Positions 45,958 through 54,193 of a stretch of DNA of 64,000 nt are shown piece by piece. The stretch is taken from contig NZ_CP114606.1 of the NCBI RefSeq assembly GCF_033558715.1, forward strand, positions 1,488,001-1,552,000, read 5' to 3'. The notes under the pieces are model-generated. The model worked only from the letters and a program-made list of their open reading frames with translations. It did no database searches and had not been told where the DNA came from. The position numbers and the translations under genes are program-made. Each line of letters begins with the position of its first letter. Within the stretch, counting starts at the first letter, position 1. Origin of the DNA: Acinetobacter sp. YWS30-1. Lineage in GTDB: Bacteria > Pseudomonadota > Gammaproteobacteria > Pseudomonadales > Moraxellaceae.

Positions 45958-47682
45958 TTAAATAAATGGCCATGCAATACTTAATAAAAGTAAAAGTCCT
46001 AATACAGCACAACTGATTTGCCAGAAACGTAAAGGATCACGTTCAATGATGGTAGGGGCTTTGGATTTTAATAATTCCTTGGATGGGTGTTCCAGATCAT
46101 GGATCAATTCAGTCAATGCCTCATAACGATACATTGGCTCGATACTCAGAGCCTTTTTTAGAATCTGGTCTAACCAAAGTGGTAAATCTGGCCGATATTT
46201 TTGAATGGAATGATATTGAACTTTCTTTAGCTGCTTCAGCGTATTACAACGAGCCAAATCTGTACCATAAGGAAGCTGTTTAGTCAGTAAATAATAAGCC
46301 ATTGCCGCCAAAGAAAATTGATCAGACTGCACGGATGGTGAATGTTCAATGAAATATTCAGGTGCCATAAATGCCAAGGTACCAAGTGGCCGATTCACAT
46401 GTTTAGGATTAATTTCGACTAAACCTCGTACAGCAGTTGAACCATAATCAATCAGTTTGACTTTAAGTGTATTATCAACGTTTAAGACCATAATATTTTC
46501 AGGACGTACATCTTGATGCAACATTTCCAGTCGGTGCATTGCATTTAAGGCCAATGCTGTTTGCTGCAAAATAGGGAGAATATCTTCCATCTGCAAAGGC
46601 TTTTTCTGTTGATGCAGCCAGCGATCTAAGGTTTCTCCCTGCAAATATTCATAACTCTGGAATAAATATTTTTTCTCTGATTGATGCGTATAACATTGCA
46701 GCAGATTTTCGTGCTTAAGACGCTTTGAAACCCAGTCTTCAAGTTGAAACTGTTCAACAGCCTGTTCATCTTGTTGTAAATCTACTGCCAGAGTTTTAAT
46801 CACTAGCGGTTGCCGATCATGATCGTGTGCCAAATACAGGCAACTGCGGTGATTTTGGTGCAGGATTTTGTCAATGGCATAGCCTTCAAATGCTTCACCT
46901 TTGCTGAGCTGGGGTGGAAAGACATAATCCTGGTGCATATAAAACTGATCTGGTTCAGGCAACTGCTCAATACGGAGCACTTGAAGACTTAAATTATCAT
47001 CACTGCCCTGTTTTAAAGCCTGTTCAACCAGGAATTTGGCAAGCTGATTTAAGTGATCTGCTGCTAAGGTGAAATCTAATAATTGTTGGTCTGTAACAAA
47101 CTCATAAACCCCATCAGTCATGAGTAGAAAGACATCTTTTTCTTTTAGTTCAAGGCTTTGATAATCAATTTCAATACGATAATCCACGCCTAAGGCACGA
47201 CTGAGATAATGTTCTGTCGAAGACAGACAGACGCGATGATCATGGGTTAATAATTCAATTTCACCATCTCGGATTCGATAAATACGACTATCACCGACGT
47301 GAAAAATATGCGCCTGATGCTGCTTTAAAATCAGTGCGGATAAGGTACAGACATAGCCCCGATCTTTATCGAAACGTCCCTGACTTTGTTGAGTTTGTGC
47401 ATATAACCATGAATTAGTGGCACGAATCACCCGTGCTGCTGAAGTCTGAGTGCTCCAGGCATCCGAAGTCGAATAATAATCAGAGAGAAAACTGCTAACG
47501 GCTGTTTCTGCGGCAATGTGACTGACATTGCTACTGCCGATCCCGTCGGCAATCGCACAGGCTATACCTTTTTGCTTCAGTACATGACCTTCTGGCAAAT
47601 AGATGCCATAAAAATCCTGATTCTGATCTTTAATACCAGCCGTAGAATATTGTCCAATAGCGACTTTTAATGTTTTTTTCAT
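45958..47682 (-). CDS. PP2C phosphatase-Ser/Thr kinase fusion with C-terminal membrane anchor
   Basis: The product has 574 residues. Residues 1-235 form a PP2C domain (DQNQD, CAIADGIGSS, HVGDSRIYRIR, LMTDGVYEF, SDDNLSLQ, supplying the metal-binding Asp residues). Residues 265-535 form a protein kinase with the VAIK-like LVIKTL, the catalytic loop HQDVRPENI (HRD variant), a DYG in place of DFG, and APE. A single transmembrane helix (about 552-573) closes it. The cytosolic domains would face inward. Known pattern: such fusions occur in nitrate/nitrite assimilation loci of Acinetobacter and Pseudomonas. It follows the FNT channel gene across a terminator-like hairpin. Confidence 0.9.
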   Translation of the reverse strand: MKKTLKVAIGQYSTAGIKDQNQDFYGIYLPEGHVLKQKGIACAIADGIGSSNVSHIAAETAVSSFLSDYYSTSDAWSTQTSAARVIRATNSWLYAQTQQSQGRFDKDRGYVCTLSALILKQHQAHIFHVGDSRIYRIRDGEIELLTHDHRVCLSSTEHYLSRALGVDYRIEIDYQSLELKEKDVFLLMTDGVYEFVTDQQLLDFTLAADHLNQLAKFLVEQALKQGSDDNLSLQVLRIEQLPEPDQFYMHQDYVFPPQLSKGEAFEGYAIDKILHQNHRSCLYLAHDHDRQPLVIKTLAVDLQQDEQAVEQFQLEDWVSKRLKHENLLQCYTHQSEKKYLFQSYEYLQGETLDRWLHQQKKPLQMEDILPILQQTALALNAMHRLEMLHQDVRPENIMVLNVDNTLKVKLIDYGSTAVRGLVEINPKHVNRPLGTLAFMAPEYFIEHSPSVQSDQFSLAAMAYYLLTKQLPYGTDLARCNTLKQLKKVQYHSIQKYRPDLPLWLDQILKKALSIEPMYRYEALTELIHDLEHPSKELLKSKAPTIIERDPLRFWQISCAVLGLLLLLSIAWPFI

Positions 47683-47693
47683 ACTTAAAACTC

Positions 47694-47722
47694 AAAAAAG
47701 GGATCATATTGATCCCTTTAAA
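47694..47722 (-). terminator. Hairpin terminator between channel and kinase genes
   Basis: On the minus strand AAAGGGATCA and TGATCCCTTT pair around ATA and run into TTT. It lies just after the channel gene and about 12 bp before the kinase ATG. It may reduce read-through so that the kinase is made at lower level, or it may need its own promoter. Confidence 0.75.
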
Positions 47723-47734
47723 AATGATTCATTA

Positions 47735-48544
47735 TTAGAATTCTTTTTTCGCGCCAGTACGTACGTGTGTGGTATAAAGTGCCAGACCTGTTAAGGCTAA
47801 ACCACCGACCAGATTACCTAAAGCAACCGGTAATTCATTCCACAGGAAATAATCTGCAATCGAGAAGTCACCACCCATCATCATGGCAAATGGGAACAGG
47901 AACATGTTTACCACTGAATGTTCAAAGCCCATGGCAAAGAACAGCATCACTGGCATCCACATTGCGATGAACTTGCCACTCACTGTAGTTGACATCATCG
48001 CACCAATCACCCCTAAAGACACCATCCAGTTACACAGCATGCCGCGAATAAAAATAGTTATCCAACCTGAGAAACCATAAGCCGCATAACCTAAGGTACG
48101 GTCTTCACCAATATGAGAAATCTTTTCACCGACTGGATTCGGATCAGTCGCAAAGCCCATGGTATAAACAGCAGCCATCAGTACTGCAACGACTAAACAC
48201 CCAGTAAAGTTACCTAAAAATACCAGTCCCCAGTTTTTTAAAATGCGTGCCCAGGTTACGCCAGGACGTTTATCCAGCCATGCCAGCGGTGTTAATACAA
48301 ATACCCCGGTTAGCAAGTCATAGCCCAATAAATACAACATGCAGAAGCCGACAGGAAACAGTAATGCGCCAATCAGTGGCACACCAGTTTGCACTGCAAT
48401 CGTAATTGCAAATACGGCTGCCAAGGCCAAAATCGCACCTGCCATAAAGGCACGAATCAAAACATCACGGGTTGCCATATGAAGCTTGGATTCACCCGCA
48501 TCTACTACTTTTTTTGCAAACTCCGCAGGAGCAAGATATGCCAT
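47735..48544 (-). CDS. Formate/nitrite-family channel (NirC/FocA-like)
   Basis: The product has 269 residues and six transmembrane helices, the normal FNT length. The conserved pore histidine is in FEHSVVNMF (about 209 by family numbering), and NWGLVFLGNFTGCLVV matches the conserved NLVGA/GNFxG region. FNT proteins pass small anions such as nitrite, formate or hydrosulfide. A sigma-54 promoter and ANTAR-type leader upstream indicate nitrogen control, which favours nitrite (or, given divergent cynS, possibly cyanate) as physiological substrate. The PP2C/kinase gene follows. Confidence 0.9.
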   Translation of the reverse strand: MAYLAPAEFAKKVVDAGESKLHMATRDVLIRAFMAGAILALAAVFAITIAVQTGVPLIGALLFPVGFCMLYLLGYDLLTGVFVLTPLAWLDKRPGVTWARILKNWGLVFLGNFTGCLVVAVLMAAVYTMGFATDPNPVGEKISHIGEDRTLGYAAYGFSGWITIFIRGMLCNWMVSLGVIGAMMSTTVSGKFIAMWMPVMLFFAMGFEHSVVNMFLFPFAMMMGGDFSIADYFLWNELPVALGNLVGGLALTGLALYTTHVRTGAKKEF

Positions 48545-48583
48545 GTTGTCGTCCTCTTTTTCAATATACGGACCTGTTTTTCG

Positions 48584-48670
48584 AAAAAAAGACGCCTAAG
48601 ATCATTGAAGACCTTAGGCGCCGTTGCCTTGAATATTAGAACAGGTAATGGTGAATGGCGTCGTTGCCAT
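48584..48670 (-). promoter_or_regulatory. ANTAR-type antitermination leader (two hexaloops + terminator)
   Basis: Read on the minus strand, the leader has ATGGC-AACGAC-GCCAT (48655-48670) and AGGC-AACGGC-GCCT (48616-48629). These are two hairpins with six-base loops carrying A at position 1 and G at position 4, the dual motif bound by ANTAR proteins such as NasR, NasT and EutV. The second overlaps the 5' arm of an intrinsic terminator (GGCGCCTAAG/CTTAGGCGTC then T7, 48584-48622), so the two structures exclude each other. It ends about 40 nt before the channel ATG. Confidence 0.85.
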
Positions 48671-48684
48671 GTATATCGAAATAG

Positions 48685-48704
48685 AAGCAAAAGCTATGCC
48701 ACAA
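48685..48704 (-). promoter_or_regulatory. Sigma-54 promoter of the channel gene
   Basis: TGTGGCATAGCTTTTGCTTC has the GG-N10-GC spacing of RpoN promoters (-24 GG at 48699-48700, -12 GC at 48687-48688). Predicted start near 48675, five or so bases before the first hexaloop hairpin. Confidence 0.8.
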
Positions 48705-48761
48705 ATAATTAACAATCACTTAAATATTCATTTTCTATTTAGCATGAACTCTAGAATGCTG

Positions 48762-48779
48762 TTGGCATGATATCTGCAT
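48762..48779 (+). promoter_or_regulatory. Sigma-54 promoter of cynS
   Basis: TTGGCATGATATCTGCAT has the GG-N10-GC spacing (GG at 48764-48765, GC at 48776-48777), about 48 bp ahead of the cynS ATG. Between the two divergent promoters AGCAT (48741-48745) and ATGCT (48756-48760) are inverted and could be an activator site. Confidence 0.7.
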
Positions 48780-48824
48780 TATGCGTTCTGCATACATTCA
48801 TTTGAGAATAATTTGGAGAGGATT

Positions 48825-49274
48825 ATGATTACCCATCGTCAACAAGTAACTGACATAATCATTTCAGCGAAAGTTTTAAAGTCAATTAAGTGGTCAGATG
48901 TTGCCAAAGAGATTGGTCTTTCTAAAGAATGGGTAACCGCTGCATGTTTAGGTCAGATGGCGTTTAATAAAGAGCAAGCAGAAAAGATTGGTCAGATTTT
49001 TGGCTTAAGTGATGAAGCCGTTGCATGGCTACAGATCGTGCCATATAAAGGTTCCCTGCCAACCAGCGTACCGACCGATCCTTTAATTTATCGTTGGTAT
49101 GAAGTGGTGAATGTATATGGTTCTACCATTAAAGAACTGATTCATGAAGAATTTGGTGACGGTATTATGAGCGCGATTGATTTTAGTATGGATATTCAAC
49201 GCGAAGAAAATCCGAATGGCGACCGTGTCAATGTCGTATTGTCTGGCAAGTTCTTGCCTTATAAAACTTATTGA
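48825..49274 (+). CDS. cynS: Cyanate hydratase (cyanase)
   Basis: Converts cyanate and bicarbonate to ammonia and CO2 (via carbamate), giving nitrogen and detoxification. The ATG at 48825 follows GGAGAGG and gives 149 residues; the upstream TTG at 48813 overlaps that box. The N-terminal helix-turn-helix-like domain (SDVAKEIGLSKEWVTAACLGQ) and the C-terminal catalytic domain are complete. The active-site set is Arg90 and Glu93 in YRWYE, and Ser116 in MSAIDF. A sigma-54 promoter and the divergent nitrogen-regulated channel gene indicate NtrC-type control rather than the CynR system of E. coli. Confidence 0.95.
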   Translation: MITHRQQVTDIIISAKVLKSIKWSDVAKEIGLSKEWVTAACLGQMAFNKEQAEKIGQIFGLSDEAVAWLQIVPYKGSLPTSVPTDPLIYRWYEVVNVYGSTIKELIHEEFGDGIMSAIDFSMDIQREENPNGDRVNVVLSGKFLPYKTY

Positions 49275-49296
49275 TCAATATCATTTATAAAAAGCC

Positions 49297-50709
49297 ATCA
49301 ATGTGATTAATGCCAGTCAGTTAAGAGATTGACTGGCATTTTTTTGGGTATTTCTGTGGTTTCCCTTTCACAACTCGTGGGTAGTTTCTACTTCTTTTTT
49401 TCGGTAAAACATACCTTTTAGATTTTTCCATTAAACTTTCTAGATGTTTAGGCAAATTGCCTGCGGAAGCCAAAGAATCAAACTTCAATAGGTTAAGGAT
49501 AGCAATAGAGGTAATATGAAAGCTCATTCTCAAAGGACTGACTTTTGCACGTTGCGCCATATATTTCATTTGTCTTCTTAGAATATTATAGGCAATAAAG
49601 ACTCCCCATAATTCTTGATAAATCAAGGCAGGTTGTTTACTCCTTAAATGCTTCCCTTCCTGTAAGTTACTCTTGATTTCTCGGTAACACATTTCTATTT
49701 CCCAACGCTGGGCATAGAGTTTTGCTAAAGCTAATAATGGATATCTCTTTGAATCTATTAGTGAAGTGATATAACGTCTAATCTTACCTGCCTGCTCAAC
49801 CTCAATGAGACGTGCCTCCCAATAGTCTCCTAAGGCTGGATTAAGTTTTTTAGCTCTTGTTGATATCGGCATTCTAATATGAAAGTCATGTTGCGAATTA
49901 CGCTCCACAATCTCATACCGTAAATTATCTTTTGCACGCATAAGCCAATGACTTTCTTCTGCACGTTTTTGCCACCCGATGAGAAAATCTGCAGAGAAAT
50001 AGGCTCGATCAAATAGGGTAATACTGTGTGAACAAGGAGATAATTGGCTTGCCAGTGTGAGTTCACCTTGATCCATACTGCCTATTTGAGCATCTATAAT
50101 TTCATGGGTCGCGGTATTTACTAAGCAGGTTGCTCTCACTTGTGGATAAGGAGCATCAGCAGTTTTTCCTTTAGATGAACCAAAGTGTGCAAAATTCTCA
50201 TCTGTATAAGGCATAGACCAAACAACACCATCAACAGCGCACACACTCAGACCGTGAAAGTTTGAGTATTGCTGCTGAGATTCTTCAAACCAGGCTTGGC
50301 TAAGTAAAGAAAATAGCGCATTTAAAGGTTCTGATCCTAAACGTTGTCGTGCTTGTACTACTGCGCTAGGAACACAATATTCTGTTGTACCAAATACAAG
50401 TTTTAGCTGTTCTACGACATATCCGATAGGTTGATTTCGAAATAAAGCGAGTCCAATGACAAGCCACACCACATGTTCAGCAGGTAACTTCCTTCTTCTA
50501 ATTGATGCCTTACCTGTTTGATGCAGACTTTCCTCAATCCAGTTGAAATCAATAAATTCACTAAAATGGCTAAGTGAAGGTAAAGAATGTTGAAGGGTGC
50601 AATCTAAATTTTCAGATAAAGTCATAAAAAAATGAGCGTATTTACATACACTCATTTTTACTACATTTTACTAATATTTGCTTAACTGACTGGCATTAAT
50701 CAATGTGAT
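49297..50709 (-). mobile_element. IS4-family element inside the cynS terminator
   Basis: The element spans 49308-50698 (1391 bp) with inverted ends TAATGCCAGTCAGTTAAG and its complement. It is flanked by an 11-bp duplication ATCAATGTGAT (49297-49307 and 50699-50709). Rejoining the flanks restores a hairpin AAAAAGCCATCA-ATG-TGATGGCTTTTT, the cynS terminator, so the insertion split its loop and stem. Confidence 0.93.
49321..50655 (-). CDS. IS4-family transposase
   Basis: The product has 444 residues; an internal ATG at 50622 (MTLSENLDC) may be the real start. The DDE fold is evident: the first Asp in CAVDGVVWSMP, the second in ITLFDRAYFSADFL, and the Y-(2)-R-(3)-E-(6)-K signature in CYREIKSNLQEGKHLRSK. 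The N-terminal IS4 domain and basic C-terminus are present. The stop codon lies inside the left inverted repeat. No lesion is seen, so it is probably active. Confidence 0.95.
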   Translation of the reverse strand: MSVCKYAHFFMTLSENLDCTLQHSLPSLSHFSEFIDFNWIEESLHQTGKASIRRRKLPAEHVVWLVIGLALFRNQPIGYVVEQLKLVFGTTEYCVPSAVVQARQRLGSEPLNALFSLLSQAWFEESQQQYSNFHGLSVCAVDGVVWSMPYTDENFAHFGSSKGKTADAPYPQVRATCLVNTATHEIIDAQIGSMDQGELTLASQLSPCSHSITLFDRAYFSADFLIGWQKRAEESHWLMRAKDNLRYEIVERNSQHDFHIRMPISTRAKKLNPALGDYWEARLIEVEQAGKIRRYITSLIDSKRYPLLALAKLYAQRWEIEMCYREIKSNLQEGKHLRSKQPALIYQELWGVFIAYNILRRQMKYMAQRAKVSPLRMSFHITSIAILNLLKFDSLASAGNLPKHLESLMEKSKRYVLPKKRSRNYPRVVKGKPQKYPKKCQSIS

Positions 50710-51025
50710 GGCTTTTTTTTATTTCATTTTTCTTTTTATATTTGAGCATTAATCTCATTCTCTACATGAAAAAAATTTAGCGAATATACTTTATAAATTT
50801 AAAAAATTAATATGAAGTCAATAATTTACATATTATTTTACTAAAATAAATCGTTTTTATTTTAAGCAAAATCTTAACCCCTTCTTCTTTTAATCTGCTT
50901 TAACTGCAAAGTATTCCCCTATAAATGAGTAATTTTTAATTTAAATTTCCTATTGTATTTAGATTGATTTAAAAATATCTAATCAATAACATTAGCGATA
51001 ATTATTATCATTTACATTTATTAAA
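50710..51025. other. AT-rich gap with Fur box
   Basis: Begins with the second half of the cynS terminator (GGCTTTTTTTT), then AT-rich DNA with no gene, and ends in the promoter of the siderophore receptor. Confidence 0.5.
50997..51015. promoter_or_regulatory. Putative Fur box of the siderophore receptor
   Basis: GATAATTATTATCATTTAC matches 15 of 19 consensus positions and ends 10 bp before the ATG of the receptor gene. Confidence 0.78.
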
Positions 51026-53182
51026 ATGTTTTATACCAATCATCTAACTTTCAAGCTATCTTTGCTCAGTTTTGCCATTTTGCTGACCCAGCAAAGTTTT
51101 GCAGAAAATAGTCAGCAGCTTCCTACCATCACGATAGTGACTGATGCAGCACAAACAACAGAAAGCTCTGAACAGACTAAAAGCTATATTATTCAAAATT
51201 CTGCAACAGCTTCTAAACTAAATATTCCTCTTAAGGAAACGCCACAAACAGTGAATGTAGTGACGCGTCAACAATTAGATGACTTTGCACTGGATAATAC
51301 CCGTGATGTACTCCGTAACTCACCGGGGATCACTGTAAGTAACCAGGAGACCGAACGAACTTCCTATCTATCACGTGGTTTTGAAATCTCAAACGTATTG
51401 GTAGACGGCGTTGGGATTCCGCTTGAAGGCTATAACTACAATAATGACAATCCAGACAGCTTTTTATTTGACCGTATTGAGATCGTTAAAGGCGCAAATG
51501 CCTTAAATAATGGTATTGGCGATCCGGGCGCTACCATTAATATGATTCGAAAACGCCCTACTCAGGAGCTTCAAGCCGCGTTTAATACCAGTTATGGTTC
51601 ATGGAATACCCAACGTTATGAAGCAGATGTTTCCTCTCCCCTGACACAGGATGGAAAAATCAGAGGCCGAGTATTTGGCTATCAGCAGACAGGTGATAGT
51701 TATCTGGATCACTATGAACTCGAAAAAAATGGCATTGGTGCAGTTGTTGAGGCTGACCTGACTGATTCGACCTTAATAACTGCTGGTTATACCGAAACGA
51801 ATCATAATCCAAATGGTGTCAATTGGGGTTCCAATCCTTTAATCAATACTGAAGGTGAACAGTTAAGCTATTCAAGAAATTATAATTACAGTCCGGACTG
51901 GGCCTACTGGGACAGTAATATTAAAAACTATTTTGCCGAGATCGAACAACAACTTGGTGCTGATTGGAAAGCTAAACTGAGTTATGAGGAAAAACGGACT
52001 GACCGGGATTCAAAACTTTTATTCCTGTCCGGTAAACCTGGTGCTGACGGTACTTCAGGTATTTTCTTATATCCAGGTATGTATATTGATGACAACAAGG
52101 AACAGCAAGCTAGTCTGAGTTTTAGCGGCACCTATCCACTTTGGGGACAACAACATGAAGCATCTTTTGGCTATATCTGGGCTGAAAATAATCTGGATGA
52201 GTTAGGTTATGCAGGCAGCTTTACCAACCCACTTACCACAGATCTATCCAGTTTTACGCCGCCCGAACCAGTTTGGGATATGTCAAAAACCAGTGGTGAA
52301 ATGCACATCCGGCAAAAAAACCAAAGCCTATATGCCGCCACCCGTTTACATATGACTGACGATCTGAAACTGCTTTTAGGTGTGAACTACGTTCAGGCTG
52401 AAAGCAGTGGCAGTAGTTATGGAAAAGATACTGTTTATGATGAAGATAAAGTTTTACCCTATGCCGGTCTGACCTATAATTTTAGCCCTGAATATACAGG
52501 CTATCTGAGTTATACCTCGATTTTCCGTCCGCAAACCACCAAAGCAGATGATGGCAGCATTAACAAACCGATCGAAGGTGAAAGTTATGAAGCTGGGATT
52601 AAAAGTTCCTGGCTAGATGATAAGCTCACCGCCAGCATGGCCGTATTCAGAACAGAGCAAAGCAATTATCCGTTGCGAGATTCTGACGGTATCCCGACTT
52701 TACGTAAAACCCAGGTGAGTGATCTACGTTCACAAGGTTATGAATTTGGTTTGGCTGGTCAGTTAACGGATCATTTAAATCTAAGCTTTGGCTATACTCA
52801 GTTTAGTCTTAAAGATCTGATCAACGGTGGTGATGCCCGTACCTTTAATCCTAATCAGTCTTTTAATCTTCTGACCACCTATCAGGTGCCACAGATTCCA
52901 AAACTGAAACTGGGCCTTGGTGTGCAATGGCAGGATAAAACTTATCTAGAAGTTCCTGAAGCTGCTACAGAGGGTGTTGTTACCCAACAAGCAGGCATTA
53001 TCAAACAGGATGCATATGCGCTTGTGAATCTGATGGCCAGTTATGAACTCAATGATCACATTACTTTGCAGGCCAACGGGAATAATCTGACCAATGAAAA
53101 ATACTTATTTAATTTCCCGAATCAGCAAGGCTTCTATGGTGCACCGGCAAATTACAGTGTGGCCGTAAAATTCAAATATTAA
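51026..53182 (+). CDS. TonB-dependent siderophore receptor
   Basis: The product has 718 residues with a signal peptide ending at QQSFAEN. The plug domain has IPLKETPQTVNVVTRQQLDD (the siderophore-receptor subfamily mark) and RGFEISNVLVDGVGIPLEG. FDRIEIVKGANALNNGIGDPGATINMIRKRP is the conserved plug end. The barrel finishes with an aromatic residue (AVKFKY). It probably takes up a ferric siderophore through the outer membrane with TonB energy; the ligand is unknown. A Fur box lies directly upstream. It heads a run of DUF4198, DUF3649, PepSY and DUF3325 genes. Confidence 0.95.
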   Translation: MFYTNHLTFKLSLLSFAILLTQQSFAENSQQLPTITIVTDAAQTTESSEQTKSYIIQNSATASKLNIPLKETPQTVNVVTRQQLDDFALDNTRDVLRNSPGITVSNQETERTSYLSRGFEISNVLVDGVGIPLEGYNYNNDNPDSFLFDRIEIVKGANALNNGIGDPGATINMIRKRPTQELQAAFNTSYGSWNTQRYEADVSSPLTQDGKIRGRVFGYQQTGDSYLDHYELEKNGIGAVVEADLTDSTLITAGYTETNHNPNGVNWGSNPLINTEGEQLSYSRNYNYSPDWAYWDSNIKNYFAEIEQQLGADWKAKLSYEEKRTDRDSKLLFLSGKPGADGTSGIFLYPGMYIDDNKEQQASLSFSGTYPLWGQQHEASFGYIWAENNLDELGYAGSFTNPLTTDLSSFTPPEPVWDMSKTSGEMHIRQKNQSLYAATRLHMTDDLKLLLGVNYVQAESSGSSYGKDTVYDEDKVLPYAGLTYNFSPEYTGYLSYTSIFRPQTTKADDGSINKPIEGESYEAGIKSSWLDDKLTASMAVFRTEQSNYPLRDSDGIPTLRKTQVSDLRSQGYEFGLAGQLTDHLNLSFGYTQFSLKDLINGGDARTFNPNQSFNLLTTYQVPQIPKLKLGLGVQWQDKTYLEVPEAATEGVVTQQAGIIKQDAYALVNLMASYELNDHITLQANGNNLTNEKYLFNFPNQQGFYGAPANYSVAVKFKY

Positions 53183-53254
53183 TTTTTCGCTTGAGCTTTG
53201 AAAGAATATTCGGAGCTCATTTTCTTATATGTAAACAATAATCAGGTAGAATTC

Positions 53255-53866
53255 ATGAAAAAACTCATTACTTTGACAATTGGACTGTCACTGACCCTTT
53301 CTGCTCAGGCCCATATGCTTTGGCTAGAACGTGCTTCAGATGCAAAAACACATGCATTTTTTGGTGAATATAGTGAACAGCTCAAAGAGACTCAAGAAGG
53401 TGCCTTAAAGTCATTCAGCCAAGCAAAAGCGATTCAGACTAAAAAACAATTTAGTCCCCAACTACACCAGGATCATCTGGTCTACTCTACAAAAGATCAA
53501 GCAGATGTAGAGCTCTATCATGAACTGATCTATGGGGAATCCTTACTCAGCTATCACGCGAAATCCGGCAGACAAAACCTGAAAGCAGACTCAGAGCTGG
53601 ATATCGTACCGGTTCAACCGAACAGTAATACTTTTACAGTCATGTATCAGGGTAAACCCGCTGAGGATGTCAAAGTGACTGTCTATTCCCCACAGCACTG
53701 GCTTAAAAACTATACGACCAACAAGCATGGCCAAATTAATATTGCTACGCCATGGAAGGGTCAATATGTACTAGAGGTGAGTCAAGAAGTAGACAAGACA
53801 GGAAAATTGAATCAGCAAGTGTATAAGAAACAGTACCTGGTCACTACCTTAAGCTTCGTGCATTAA
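53255..53866 (+). CDS. DUF4198-like periplasmic protein
   Basis: The ATG at 53255 (AGGTAG box upstream) gives 203 residues with a clean signal peptide (LTLSAQA-HMLWLERA). The mature start HMLWLE and the later EDVKVTVYSPQHWLKNYTTNKHGQINIATPWKGQYVLEVSQE, an immunoglobulin-like carboxypeptidase-regulatory fold, match the DUF4198/CbiK-accessory type. Homologues occur beside TonB receptors for metals. The N-terminal His of the mature protein might bind a metal. Start of a tight iron locus. Confidence 0.75.
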   Translation: MKKLITLTIGLSLTLSAQAHMLWLERASDAKTHAFFGEYSEQLKETQEGALKSFSQAKAIQTKKQFSPQLHQDHLVYSTKDQADVELYHELIYGESLLSYHAKSGRQNLKADSELDIVPVQPNSNTFTVMYQGKPAEDVKVTVYSPQHWLKNYTTNKHGQINIATPWKGQYVLEVSQEVDKTGKLNQQVYKKQYLVTTLSFVH

Positions 53867-53911
53867 GTTGCCTCAATATTTATTTATACAGATTCATATA
53901 AAGGCCTTTCC

Positions 53912-54190
53912 ATGATTTCTACCCTTCAGCCACTTGCTATCCTGTATCGATTAGGCATGAGCTTTGGTATTGGTTATTTATGTAGTTATCTGATTGCTCT
54001 CGATCTGGCCTATTTTTTACAGGCGAGTTTACCCAAAGCTGAATCGGTTTATCTGGCTGCCTTTATTGCCCTCATTTTTTATGTCTGTTTTGTGATTGGA
54101 ATCTTCTGTATCCAAAGTCTTAAAACACTTTCAGTCTATAGCCTGATTCCTCTCATTGTTTTATTTGTCATTTCCCGCTTCATAGGTTAA
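53912..54190 (+). CDS. DUF3649-like small membrane protein
   Basis: The product has 92 residues with three transmembrane helices (about 14-35, 48-67 and 73-91). YRLGMSFGIGYLCSYLIALDLAYFLQASLPKAESVYLAAFIALIFYVCFVIGIFC fits DUF3649, a small inner-membrane protein found between TonB receptor and PepSY genes. Stop and the next start are 3 bp apart. Function unknown, thought to be part of iron handling after uptake. Confidence 0.72.
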   Translation: MISTLQPLAILYRLGMSFGIGYLCSYLIALDLAYFLQASLPKAESVYLAAFIALIFYVCFVIGIFCIQSLKTLSVYSLIPLIVLFVISRFIG

Positions 54191-54193
54191 ACC

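Noticed and set aside
48813..48824. TTG start for cynS
   Set aside because: It would overlap the GGAGAGG ribosome site of the ATG at 48825, and the family length fits the latter.
46000..49275. A complete nitrate assimilation cluster
   Set aside because: Only the FNT channel and the PP2C-kinase fusion are present; no nasA, nirB, nirD or nasC genes can be seen in this window.
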